Shown piece by piece: positions 9,029 through 17,993 of a stretch of 64,000 bases of DNA (position 1 is its first letter; each line of letters begins with the position of its first letter). The notes under the pieces are model-generated. The model had not been told where the DNA came from, searched no databases, and worked only from the letters and a program-made list of their open reading frames with translations. Position numbers and translations under genes: made by a program. Source of the DNA: Rhodoferax sp. BAB1 (GTDB lineage Bacteria; Pseudomonadota; Gammaproteobacteria; Burkholderiales; Burkholderiaceae_C); the NCBI RefSeq assembly GCF_013334205.1, contig NZ_CP054424.1:206001-270000 (forward strand). Reading direction: 5' to 3'.

Positions 9029-9493
9029 TCAGTCCTTGCGATAAGCCTTGTGGCAGGCCGAGCAGGTGTTGCGCATCTCGACCAGCGTGGCCTTGAAACG
9101 CTTCAGATCACCCGCCTCGGCCACCGTGACCAGCTTCGAAGACTGCCCCTGCAGGTCCGCGGCATAGACCTTGAACTTATCTTCGTCGAGCCAGATGTCC
9201 TCCCGAGCCCGGGTGTCGCCGCGTTCGCTGCCCTCGATGAAGCCTTCCCAGGGCAGCTGGCTCAACAGGGCCACGGCCCGGGCATCGGCGGTCGTGAGCC
9301 GGGCATCAAAGGGGCGCTGCCCGTCCGCCGTCTGGACCAGGCGATTTACATAGGTGGCCATCAGGGTGAAGGCCGCACGCCGGTGCTTGATCGCCTGCTC
9401 GGTCCTGCGGTCCTGTGCCAGGGCCGGAGGGACCAGCATTAGAGCGGCCAGCAAGGCCGGTACCCAGCGTCTTCGAATCGTCGTCTGCATCAT
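9029..9493 (-). CDS. Cytochrome c'-like periplasmic haem protein in the chromate operon
   Basis: The 154-residue product has a signal peptide (residues 1-26, ending PPALAQ) and a helical domain ending in a single C-terminal haem site, CSACH (Cys144, Cys147, His148). C-terminal haem placement is typical of class II (c'-type) cytochromes. It lies between chrA and the chrB-like gene with gaps of 5 and 9 bases, so it is almost certainly co-transcribed with them. A role in periplasmic chromate reduction, or in binding reactive products of it, is plausible but unproven. Confidence 0.8.
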   Translation of the reverse strand: MMQTTIRRRWVPALLAALMLVPPALAQDRRTEQAIKHRRAAFTLMATYVNRLVQTADGQRPFDARLTTADARAVALLSQLPWEGFIEGSERGDTRAREDIWLDEDKFKVYAADLQGQSSKLVTVAEAGDLKRFKATLVEMRNTCSACHKAYRKD

Positions 9494-9498
9494 GCCTC

Positions 9499-10866
9499 CT
9501 AGAAAATTGTTTTGAGAATCAGCCCCAGCACAGCGCAGGCGGCGAGCACATGCATCACGTTTCGCTTGTAGCGCAACAGCGCCACCGCCGCGCCCAGCGC
9601 GATCCCGGCCGAGACGACGTCGAAGCGTCCCTCGAAACCCTGGGGCCAGAGCACGTGGTAGCCGAAGAACAAAGCCAGGTTCAGGATCACGCCCACCACG
9701 GCGGCCGTGATGGCGGTCAGCGGTGCGGTGAACTTGAGGTCGTCGTGGGTGGACTCGACCAGCGGACCGCCGGCCAGGATGAAGAGGAAGGACGGCAGGA
9801 AGGTGAACCAGGTCACCAGCACCGCGGCCAGCGCCCCGGCCAGGAAGAGCGCGTCCGGCCCCAGCAAGGCCTGGCCGTAGCCCCCGACAAAACCCACGAA
9901 GGCCACCACCATGATCAGCGGCCCGGGCGTGGTCTCGCCCAGGGCCAGGCCGTCGATCATCTGCTCGGGCGTGAGCCAGCCGTAATGCCCCACCGCGCCC
10001 TGGTACACGTAGGGCAGCACCGCATAGGCACCGCCGAAAGTCAGTAGCGCCGCCTTGGTGAAGAACCAGGCCATCTGCGTGTAGTCGTGCGACCAGCCCA
10101 GGCCGAGCACGAGCAGGCCCATGGGCAGCAGCCAGAGCAGGCTACCGACCACGGCCACCTGGGCCAGCCGGCCCCAGCGAAAGCGCGCGTGCGCCGGCGT
10201 GGGCGTGTCGTCGTCGATCAGCGCCCGGCCGTAGGACGCCTTGCCCTGGCCGTGCCCGCCCCCGATGCGGAACTTGTCCGGGACGTAGCGTCCCCCGAGA
10301 TAACCGAACACGGCCGCCAGGCCCACGATCAGCGGGAAGGGCAGGTTCAGCGCAAAGATGGCCACGAAGGCCGCCGCGGCGATACCCCACAGCCATGGGT
10401 TCTTGAGCGTGCGTGAGCCGATGCGATGCGCGGCCTGCACGACGATGGCCGTCACTGCCGGCTTGATGCCGTAGAACAGCCCCGCCACCAGCGGCGTCTC
10501 GCCCCAAGCCATGTAGATCGCGGACAAGGCGATCAGGATGAAGAGCGAAGGCAGCACGAACAGCGCGCCCGCGATGATGCCGCCCCAGGTGCGGTGCATG
10601 AGCCAGCCGATGTAGGTGGCCAGCTGCTGGGCCTCGGGGCCGGGCAGCACCATGCAGTAGTTCAGCGCGTGCAGGAAACGCTTCTCCGAGATCCAGCGGT
10701 TTTTCTCCACCAGGTCGTGGTGCATGATGGCGATCTGACCCGCCGGCCCGCCGAAGCTGATGAAACCCAGCTTGAGCCAGTAGCGTGTGGCTTGTGCCAG
10801 GGTGATGGGGGATGGGGCGGGGCTCGCTTCGGAACCCACGCCGGTACTTGCTTCGTTCTTGTCCAC
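9499..10866 (-). CDS. chrA: Chromate transporter ChrA (long, two-domain form)
   Basis: ChrA exports chromate across the inner membrane. The 455-residue protein has the two homologous CHR halves: LGFISFGGPAGQIAIMH near the N-terminus and LLTFGGAYAVLPYVYQG in the second half, each with PGP-type loops (VLPGPEAQQ, TTPGPL) and about ten hydrophobic segments in all. I place the start at GTG 10866, preceded by GAGGAG; the frame is open 18 codons further but that extension is arginine-rich and unlike ChrA. It heads the chrA-cytochrome c'-chrB operon. No dedicated regulator other than the short ChrB is seen nearby. Confidence 0.93.
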   Translation of the reverse strand: MDKNEASTGVGSEASPAPSPITLAQATRYWLKLGFISFGGPAGQIAIMHHDLVEKNRWISEKRFLHALNYCMVLPGPEAQQLATYIGWLMHRTWGGIIAGALFVLPSLFILIALSAIYMAWGETPLVAGLFYGIKPAVTAIVVQAAHRIGSRTLKNPWLWGIAAAAFVAIFALNLPFPLIVGLAAVFGYLGGRYVPDKFRIGGGHGQGKASYGRALIDDDTPTPAHARFRWGRLAQVAVVGSLLWLLPMGLLVLGLGWSHDYTQMAWFFTKAALLTFGGAYAVLPYVYQGAVGHYGWLTPEQMIDGLALGETTPGPLIMVVAFVGFVGGYGQALLGPDALFLAGALAAVLVTWFTFLPSFLFILAGGPLVESTHDDLKFTAPLTAITAAVVGVILNLALFFGYHVLWPQGFEGRFDVVSAGIALGAAVALLRYKRNVMHVLAACAVLGLILKTIF

Positions 10867-11011
10867 GCACTCTCCTCTTCGGGCTTTTGAACCCAAGATC
10901 AGAGCAGGCCTTGGACGCAAGCGTCTTGGGGCGGGGAGGCTGCCATGTCCCCGGCAAATTGTGCCGCGATCATATCGCGTTCCGGCGCCCCGCCACTGCC
11001 GGTTCCAGGTT

Positions 11012-11074
11012 CAATGCCCGTGCCGGTGATGGATGTCCGGGTAATGCGGATGCTTGTGCGTCAGCACCTCGTGC

Positions 11075-11085
<11 letters not shown>
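11012..11085 (-). pseudogene. Detached copy of the His-rich tail of the DMT transporter (repeat of 18012-18079)
   Basis: On the reverse strand this stretch reads WHRHEVLTHKHPHYPDIHH, then RHGH and a stop, matching the C-terminal tail of the exporter at 17994-19049. The DNA from about 11015 to 11082 matches 18012-18079 at most positions, in the same orientation. No exporter body is attached. The copy overlaps the last codons of the ABC ATPase gene, whose ELA-stop C-terminus is read from the duplicated DNA in another frame. Confidence 0.8.
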
Positions 11086-11785
<700 letters not shown>

Positions 11786-11786
11786 G

Positions 11787-12980
11787 TCAACCTCCCAGGG
11801 CCAGCTGCGGGGGCGTGCGCAGCGCGTGCCAGATGGCCATGAAACTCGCCACCAGGCCGCCGACCAGCATCACGGCAAAGGTCACTGCCGTTTCCTGCGT
11901 GGTGAAAGCCAGGGTGCGTGGAAAGCCCGGCGCGATCACCTCGCGCAGGCCGTAGGCCAGCAGGAAGCTGGCCAGCGTCAGCAGCATCGACTGCGTCAGG
12001 ATGAGCTGGACGATCACCCGGTTGGGCGCGCCGATCAGCTTCAGGGTCGCGATCGACTTGATCTTTTCGATGGTCAGCACGTAGACGATGAGCGCGATGA
12101 TCACGATGGACACCAGGATCAGCAGCGAGCGGAACAGGCCCAGCACCGCGGACATGCGGCTGAGACGGCCTTCGATCATCAAGGTGCGCTCTTCCTCGGT
12201 GGTGTAGGCGTTGAAGTAGAGCCAATCGCGGATGTGCTGCGCCACGGCCTGCGGGTCAGCGCCGGGCATCAGCCGCACCAGCACGGCGTTGATGTTGTTG
12301 CTGCTGCTCGACAGCAGGGGCAGCAGGCGGTTGGCCTGTTCCTCGCTGTAACCCGCGCGCAGCAGGCGCTGCAGGTTGGTCGCGCGGGCCGCGGTCAGGG
12401 CGCGGTCGTCCTGCTCGTACTGCACCTTCTGCGCATCGGGCAGAGACAGATAGATCAGCGGGTTACCGCCGGAATCGACCGCGCCCCGGGTCAGGCCGAC
12501 CACGGTGTAGGTGTCGCCGCCCAGCGGCACCTGGCTGCCCAGGCGCAGGCCGAGCTTGCTGTCGGCCACCATCTCGTAGCGCGGTGCCGTGATGGTGCGC
12601 CCCTCGACCAGCCGGCCCGGGCCGCCCGCACCGCCGAACACGTCATAGCCGATCACGGTGAACTGTTGCGAGGCATTGCCGATTTCGCGCTGCGCGGTGT
12701 AGAGCACCAGCGGGCTGGCGCTCGCCACGCCCGGCGTGGCCGCCACGCTCTTGTAGCTGTCCAGCGGCACGCGCGAGGGTTCGTTGAACGGGCCGCCGCG
12801 CCCGCGTTCCACCACCCAGAGGTCGGTGCCCATGTTGTCGATCAGCCAGATGCCGTCCTCGATGTTGCCGCGGTAGATCCCGTTCATCACCAGCACGATG
12901 GCCAGCAGCATCGCAACGCCGGCGATGGTGGACAGGAACTTGCCCAGGTGCCGTCGGATGTCCTTGAGTGCCAGGTCCAT
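11787..12980 (-). CDS. ABC transporter permease, FtsX/MacB family (DevC-like)
   Basis: The 397-residue protein has an N-terminal helix (about 17-36), a large periplasmic MacB-PCD-like domain (about 40-265), and three C-terminal helices (about 275-300, 325-350, 365-385) in the FtsX topology. GlyAla-Pro (KLIGAPNRVIVQLIL) marks the coupling helix of this family. It begins 43 bases after the adaptor gene and ends next to the ATPase, giving the order adaptor-permease-ATPase. The substrate is unknown; MacB relatives export peptides, haem precursors or lipoproteins. Confidence 0.9.
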   Translation of the reverse strand: MDLALKDIRRHLGKFLSTIAGVAMLLAIVLVMNGIYRGNIEDGIWLIDNMGTDLWVVERGRGGPFNEPSRVPLDSYKSVAATPGVASASPLVLYTAQREIGNASQQFTVIGYDVFGGAGGPGRLVEGRTITAPRYEMVADSKLGLRLGSQVPLGGDTYTVVGLTRGAVDSGGNPLIYLSLPDAQKVQYEQDDRALTAARATNLQRLLRAGYSEEQANRLLPLLSSSSNNINAVLVRLMPGADPQAVAQHIRDWLYFNAYTTEEERTLMIEGRLSRMSAVLGLFRSLLILVSIVIIALIVYVLTIEKIKSIATLKLIGAPNRVIVQLILTQSMLLTLASFLLAYGLREVIAPGFPRTLAFTTQETAVTFAVMLVGGLVASFMAIWHALRTPPQLALGG

Positions 12981-13023
12981 CGTGTGCCCGTGTCCTTTCC
13001 TTGATACGCTGCGCGCGCCGGGT

Positions 13024-14175
13024 TCAGCCGCCGGCGGCCACGCGCACCGGCTGACCGGAGCGTACGCCCGCGGCGTTGCTGACCACGGACTCCCCGCCGG
13101 CCAGCCCCTCGGTCACGCGCACCACCCCGGCATCGGCGTGACCGGTCCTGACGGCGCGAAAGCGCGTGCGGCCCTCCTCGATCACCAGCACGCCGGTCTG
13201 GCCGCTGCGGTCCTTCGTCAGCGCCGTCGCCGGCACCACGATACCGGGCAGCGAACCGGTATCGATGCTGACGTCGGCCTCCTGGTCGATGGCAAAGCGC
13301 GCCGGCGGGGTGTCGAAGGCCACGTGCACGTCGAGCTCACGCGTCGCCGCGTCGCTCAGGCGGGCGATGCGCGCCACCCGGCCGGTCAGCGTCTCGCCGC
13401 TGCGCAAGCGGATCTGCGCCTTCTGCCCCGGCACCACACGATCGACCACCGATTCGTCCACCCGCGTGGCCACCCACAGCGTGGCCGGATCCACCAGCCT
13501 GAGCAGGGGCGAGCCGGTGAGCACAGTGTTGCCCGGCTCGGCCAGGCGCTGGATCACGATGCCGTCGATGGGCGCGGCCAGGCGTGCGTAGGTCAGCGTC
13601 ACGTCCGCGGCACGCGCCTCGTTCGCCACCGTCGTGGCGTCGGCCTCGCGGGCGGCCAGGCTGGCCCGGGCGGCATCGACCCCGGCCACCGCGCTGCGCA
13701 GCGCCGCGGTGCTGGCGTCCACCACCGCCTGCGCGACGAAACCCTGCTGCCGCAACTCGGCGTCACGCCGTTGCCGGGACTGCGCCAGTTCCAGATCGGC
13801 CTGGGCCTTGGCAAGCGTGGCCTGCGCGGCTTCGATGTTGCGCGCCACGGCCGCCTGCTGCCCTTTCACACCCGCCAGCCGGGCCGATGACTCGCGGTCG
13901 TCCAGCGTCACCAGCAGCTGGCCCTTGCGCACGCGGTCACCCACATCGGCCCGCACCTCGACAACCGTCCCGTTGACGCGCGCCGCCAGCGCGACCGTGG
14001 TCCGTGCCTGGACCGTGCCCGGCCCCGTCACGCGCACCACCACGGCCCCCTGGCGCGCCGGCGTCGCGGCCACCTCGACCGATCGGCCGAAGCGCCAATA
14101 GCCGAAAGCACCGGCCAGGAGGATGATCACCAGGGCGGCGACGATCAGTTTTCGGGTTGCTGCGGTACTCGACAT
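13024..14175 (-). CDS. Periplasmic adaptor (membrane-fusion) protein, HlyD/MacA-like
   Basis: The 383-residue protein is anchored by an N-terminal helix (residues 10-27). It has the lipoyl half-motif GTVVEVRADVGDRVRKGQLL, an alanine- and glutamine-rich coiled-coil hairpin (about 95-190), the second lipoyl half (APIDGIVIQRLAEPGNTV) and beta-barrel and membrane-proximal domains. It should link the FtsX-like permease to an outer-membrane channel; no TolC-like gene is in the window. It is first in the three-gene operon. No regulator is adjacent. Confidence 0.9.
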   Translation of the reverse strand: MSSTAATRKLIVAALVIILLAGAFGYWRFGRSVEVAATPARQGAVVVRVTGPGTVQARTTVALAARVNGTVVEVRADVGDRVRKGQLLVTLDDRESSARLAGVKGQQAAVARNIEAAQATLAKAQADLELAQSRQRRDAELRQQGFVAQAVVDASTAALRSAVAGVDAARASLAAREADATTVANEARAADVTLTYARLAAPIDGIVIQRLAEPGNTVLTGSPLLRLVDPATLWVATRVDESVVDRVVPGQKAQIRLRSGETLTGRVARIARLSDAATRELDVHVAFDTPPARFAIDQEADVSIDTGSLPGIVVPATALTKDRSGQTGVLVIEEGRTRFRAVRTGHADAGVVRVTEGLAGGESVVSNAAGVRSGQPVRVAAGG

Positions 14176-14538
14176 ACAGATGGCCTCATCGGAAAGCGGG
14201 CTTCAGGGAACGTGTCATGGCGCCGGATCGTCGAGCACCACTGCCCCGATCATCCGGCATCTGGCGGGTCGGCATCGGCACTCTTGGTGAGAGCACATGA
14301 CAAGGCCTCCGGTTGACACACTGTGTTGCAATAATGCTGGGAGCAGTACCTTCAGGCTTGCGTCACGGATCTCACCTGAAGCTGCAATCCCCGCAAAGCC
14401 TGCGCACTGGAGGTCACCCCGGCATCGAAGGTGCAAGCCACGCGTATCCCGGTCTTCAGCTTCCCGGCAGAGGGTCAGCAGGCTGGCCGGTCGCTCTTGC
14501 GGAACTTCGTGTGTCTTCTTGCAGACCCTCATGGAAAA
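14176..14538 (+). other. Intergenic stretch without a supported gene
   Basis: Short open frames exist on both strands, but none has a recognisable family, codon pattern or ribosome binding site. The stretch should contain the promoter of the adaptor-permease-ATPase operon near its left edge. A weak TTGACA at about 14308 on the plus strand has no well-spaced -10. The terminator of the Spy-like gene lies at its right edge. Confidence 0.6.
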
Positions 14539-14564
14539 GCGTCACGGAATCGCTTCCGTGACGC
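14539..14564 (-). terminator. Rho-independent terminator of the Spy-like gene
   Basis: A perfect 11-bp stem, GCGTCACGGAA paired with TTCCGTGACGC, encloses a 4-base loop. Read on the reverse strand it is followed by TTTT, so it ends transcription leftward, 64 bases after the Spy-like stop codon. Confidence 0.85.
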
Positions 14565-14627
14565 CTTGAGGCAGGCACAGGGCCTTTGCCGGCTGGCGCT
14601 GCCACGCGCCAGCCGCATGCGGGCCGC

Positions 14628-15128
14628 TCAGCCGTGCATGCGATGGCCGCCCATGCGACCGCCGTGCTGCTGGTCCAGCACCTTGCGCTGCTCGGGCGTC
14701 AGGGTCTCGTACAGGGCCTTCATGGCCTGCGCCACCTTGTCCATGCCCTGCTCGCGCTCCCTGGCCAGCTTGCGCGCCAGATCCATGCGCTCGGGCGTGG
14801 TCTGGACCTGCTTGCCGTGCATCTCGTCGCGCGCCTTGCCCATGGTCTTGGCCTGCTCCTGCGCGGCGGCGGCGAACGCATTCCAGGCGCCTTCCTGGGC
14901 CGCTTGCAGCTTCAGGGTCGACTTGAGTTCGTCGAGGTGCCGGGTTGCGCGCTCTTCGGGGGCGAAGGACGCGTGGCGGGGGCCTTGGCCGCTCATGCCG
15001 TGCGACATGCCGGCCCGGCCACCGCCGTGCCCGTCGCAAGCCGGGCCGCCGGCGATCACGGCCGCCGCCGAAAAAACGGACACAACGGCCAGGCCGGCAA
15101 GCAGCAGTTTGCGTGTCGTGGGTTTCAT
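14628..15128 (-). CDS. Spy/CpxP-family periplasmic chaperone
   Basis: The 166-residue product has a signal peptide (MKPTTRKLLLAGLAVV to about residue 28) and a helical, charged mature part with the LTPEQRKVLDQ version of the LTxxQ motif near the C-terminus. It is rich in His, Met and Gly at both ends (GMSHGMSG, GGRMGGHRMHG), which suggests metal binding. Spy/CpxP proteins prevent aggregation in the periplasm and are induced by envelope and copper stress. The start ATG 15128 has AAGGAGA just upstream. It is divergent from cytochrome b561, and a two-component system follows on the other side, a likely controller. Confidence 0.87.
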   Translation of the reverse strand: MKPTTRKLLLAGLAVVSVFSAAAVIAGGPACDGHGGGRAGMSHGMSGQGPRHASFAPEERATRHLDELKSTLKLQAAQEGAWNAFAAAAQEQAKTMGKARDEMHGKQVQTTPERMDLARKLAREREQGMDKVAQAMKALYETLTPEQRKVLDQQHGGRMGGHRMHG

Positions 15129-15326
15129 ATCGAATCTCCTTGAGTGAGTTACGCCAGATGGCAAGGAGAAGGTTGCGCCCCGGATGTAAACCGGACATGT
15201 CTGCGCAGGCGCCATTTGGTGAGGTCATATGACAAAAGACGGCTTGTCATAGTACGTTACCAAATGGCGCCGACCGCACGGTGTTGCCGGCCGAAAATCC
15301 ACCCATCCATTTCACGGAGAAGTTCC

Positions 15327-15854
15327 ATGCAGACCTTTCGCTACGCCAAATCGCAAATCGCCATCCACTGGCTGGCCGCCGCCCTGATCGTGTTCCTGCT
15401 GGTCACGGGCACCTTCGTCCTGGCCGAGCTGCCCAACACCCCGGCCAAGACCGGCAACCTGCGCATCCACATGATCCTGGGCGCCCTGGCCGGCCTGTTC
15501 GTCATCACCCGCATCGTCCTGCGCAAACGCCTGCCGGCACCGCCGTCCAGCGCAGGCGACAAGCTCGCCAGGGCCGGCCATCTGGCGCTAAACTTGGTGG
15601 TGCTGCTGCTGGCCGTCAGCGGTACCGTGCTTGCGCTGCAAAGCGGCGCCTTCGATGCCGTGTTCGGTGCCGGCAGCCTGCCCGAAGACTTCAGGCAGTT
15701 CACGCCGCGCCAGATCCACGGGCTGGCCTCGCGCGTGGCCATGGGCCTGATCGCCCTGCACATGCTGGCGGCGCTTTATCACCAGTTCATCGTCAAGGAC
15801 GGCCTGCTCGCCCGCATGGGGCTGGGGAGCCGCAAGCCGGACCGGCTGCGATAA
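15327..15854 (+). CDS. Cytochrome b561 family protein
   Basis: This 175-residue four-helix membrane protein carries the expected haem-ligand histidines: AIHWLAA in helix 1, RIHMILGA before helix 2, and QIHGLASRV with ALHMLAALYHQF at the end. B561 proteins pass electrons from the quinone pool to periplasmic acceptors or detoxify superoxide. ATG 15327 is preceded by CACGGAGAAG. It is divergent from the Spy-like gene and 59 bases upstream of the response regulator, so it may share control with them. Confidence 0.9.
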   Translation: MQTFRYAKSQIAIHWLAAALIVFLLVTGTFVLAELPNTPAKTGNLRIHMILGALAGLFVITRIVLRKRLPAPPSSAGDKLARAGHLALNLVVLLLAVSGTVLALQSGAFDAVFGAGSLPEDFRQFTPRQIHGLASRVAMGLIALHMLAALYHQFIVKDGLLARMGLGSRKPDRLR

Positions 15855-15913
15855 GACTCGAACGCAGGCCGCCGCCGGCTGTCCGCGCGCGGCCTGCCCG
15901 ATAAGATCTGCCC

Positions 15914-16642
15914 ATGAGCGCCACGCCTGAACATCTGCTGGTCGTCGACGACGACCGGGAAATCCGCAACCTGCTGACCGAGTACCTGAGCCAGAGCGGG
16001 TTTCGCGTGACGGCGGTGGGCGACGGCAAGGCCATGCGGCGCGCCCTGGAGGGCAACCGCATCGACCTCGTCGTGCTCGACCTGATGCTGCCCGGTGAAG
16101 ACGGCCTGTCGCTGTGCCGCGAGCTCCGCACGCGTTCGCACAGCCTGCCGGTGCTGATGCTGACCGCGCGCGGCGACGAGGTGGACCGCATCGTCGGCCT
16201 GGAGATGGGGGCGGATGACTATCTCGCCAAACCCTTCAATCCCCGCGAGTTGCTGGCGCGGATCAAGAGCATCCTGCGCCGTGCCCACGCCTTGCCACCG
16301 AACCTGGAGCAGGCCGATGCCCGGGCGTTCCACTTCGCCGGCCGGGCGCTGGACGTGGCCACACGCAATGTGCGCGCGGCGGACGGGCTGGTCGTTCCGC
16401 TGTCCGGCGCCGAATACCGCCTGCTGCGCGTCTTTCTCGACCACCCGCAGAAGGTCCTCGCGCGCGACCAGTTGCTCGAACTGGCCAACAAGCGCGAAGC
16501 GATCCTGTTCGACCGCAGCATCGATGTGCTGGTGGGCCGGCTGCGCAAGCGTCTGGGTGACGATAGCCGCGAGCCGGCGCTGATCAAGACCGTGCGCGGC
16601 GAAGGCTACGTCCTCGCAGCGACGGTGGAGGCCGAGCGGTGA
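15914..16642 (+). CDS. OmpR-family response regulator
   Basis: The 242-residue protein has a receiver domain with D12-D13-D14, phosphoacceptor in LVVLDLMLPGEDG and conserved lysine in YLAKPF. It has a winged-helix effector domain ending VRGEGYVLAATV. The extended receiver and LSGAEYRLL region resemble the OmpR branch closely. Its stop overlaps the GTG start of the kinase by 4 bases. Together with the kinase it likely senses envelope stress and controls the neighbouring Spy-like and b561 genes; this is inference from position. Confidence 0.92.
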   Translation: MSATPEHLLVVDDDREIRNLLTEYLSQSGFRVTAVGDGKAMRRALEGNRIDLVVLDLMLPGEDGLSLCRELRTRSHSLPVLMLTARGDEVDRIVGLEMGADDYLAKPFNPRELLARIKSILRRAHALPPNLEQADARAFHFAGRALDVATRNVRAADGLVVPLSGAEYRLLRVFLDHPQKVLARDQLLELANKREAILFDRSIDVLVGRLRKRLGDDSREPALIKTVRGEGYVLAATVEAER

Positions 16643-17946
16643 GGCTGTTGCCGCGCACCCTGTTCGGCCGCTTCGCGCTGCTCATGGCCGGCGCACTGGT
16701 GCTGACCCAGTTGATCGGCGCGGCCATGCATCTGACCGAGCGACAGGCTACCCTGCGCACGACCGTCGGCCACGAGTTCGCCCAGCGTGTCGCCGCAGTC
16801 CATCGCGCGATCGAGAGCCAGGTCGGGCATGAGCGGCAGGCGCTCGCCGAACGCCTGAGCACGCCGCGCCAGCGCCTGACGGTGGTCACCACAGCGCCCG
16901 CACCAGGGGAAGCCCCTGCCGGGGCTTCCGAGTTTCTGTCGCGACTGGCCGACGTGGTCGGGCCGCAGACCGGCATCCGGGCGGTGGCGCTGCCCCGCAT
17001 GGGCGCCTTCTTCTTCGACGTCTATCTTGAGCTGAAATCCGGCGGCTGGCTGCGGGTCCAGGGAAACGCCCCCCGGGATATCTTCGCCTGGCCCTTGCAC
17101 CTGTTCGGCAACCTGGCCCTCATGCTGGCGGCCGTCACCGTGCTGATCTGGTACGCCACGCGCATGACGGTGCGTCCGCTGACCCGCCTTGCGCGGGCGG
17201 CACACGGCCTGGGGGAGAACCTGCACCAGCCCCCCCTGCCCGAGGACGGCCCGGACGAAGTGCGCGAGGCCGCGCGCGCCTTCAATACCATGCAGAAGCG
17301 CATCCGCCAGGACATCGAGGAGCGCGAGCGCTTCCTGGCTGCGGTGTCCCACGACCTCCGCACGCCCGTCACCCGCCTGCGCCTGCGCAGCGAGTTGCTG
17401 AAGGACGAGCATCTGCGCGAACGCAACCTGCGCGACCTCGACGAGATGCAGCAGATGCTGACCGGTGCGCTGGATCTGCTGCGCGGCAAGGCGGTCGACG
17501 AGGCGGTCAGTCCGCTCGATATGGTGGCCTTGCTGGAAAGCCTCGTCGATGACCAGGCCGAGGCGGGGCACACGGTGAGCCTGACCGCGCCCGCGGCCGC
17601 CCGGGTTGAGGGACGTCCGCAGGCGCTGCGCCGGGCCATCGGCAACCTGATCGACAACGCGCTGAAATACGGACAGCGTGCCCATATCGAGTTGCAGACT
17701 GACAACGACGGCGCACGCGTCATCGTCGAGGACGAGGGCCCCGGCCTGCCGGAGGCGGAACTCGACCAGGTCTTCGAGCCGTTCTACCGGGTGGAATCGT
17801 CACGCAACCGCGAGACGGGCGGTGTCGGACTGGGGCTGGCCATCGTGCGCCAGATCGCGCGCAAGCACGGCGGCGACGTGACCCTGTCCAACCGCCCCAG
17901 CGGAGGACTGCGCGCCGTGCTCTGCTTGCCACGGCGAACCGGATAG
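16639..17946 (+). CDS. Sensor histidine kinase, EnvZ-like
   Basis: This 435-residue kinase starts at GTG 16639, overlapping the regulator stop. Helices at about 10-30 and 150-172 bracket a periplasmic loop of about 120 residues. HAMP, then HisKA with the phosphoacceptor in AAVSHDLRTPVTRLRLR, as in EnvZ, and an HATPase domain with N box (AIGNLIDNALKYG), G1 (VEDEGPGLP), F box and G2 (GGVGLGLAIV) follow. All motifs are intact. It partners the regulator directly upstream. Confidence 0.92.
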   Translation: MRLLPRTLFGRFALLMAGALVLTQLIGAAMHLTERQATLRTTVGHEFAQRVAAVHRAIESQVGHERQALAERLSTPRQRLTVVTTAPAPGEAPAGASEFLSRLADVVGPQTGIRAVALPRMGAFFFDVYLELKSGGWLRVQGNAPRDIFAWPLHLFGNLALMLAAVTVLIWYATRMTVRPLTRLARAAHGLGENLHQPPLPEDGPDEVREAARAFNTMQKRIRQDIEERERFLAAVSHDLRTPVTRLRLRSELLKDEHLRERNLRDLDEMQQMLTGALDLLRGKAVDEAVSPLDMVALLESLVDDQAEAGHTVSLTAPAAARVEGRPQALRRAIGNLIDNALKYGQRAHIELQTDNDGARVIVEDEGPGLPEAELDQVFEPFYRVESSRNRETGGVGLGLAIVRQIARKHGGDVTLSNRPSGGLRAVLCLPRRTG

Positions 17947-17993
17947 GAAGCCCCTGCAGGAACGCTGCGTCCGTGATGGATCGGTTTCCGCCG

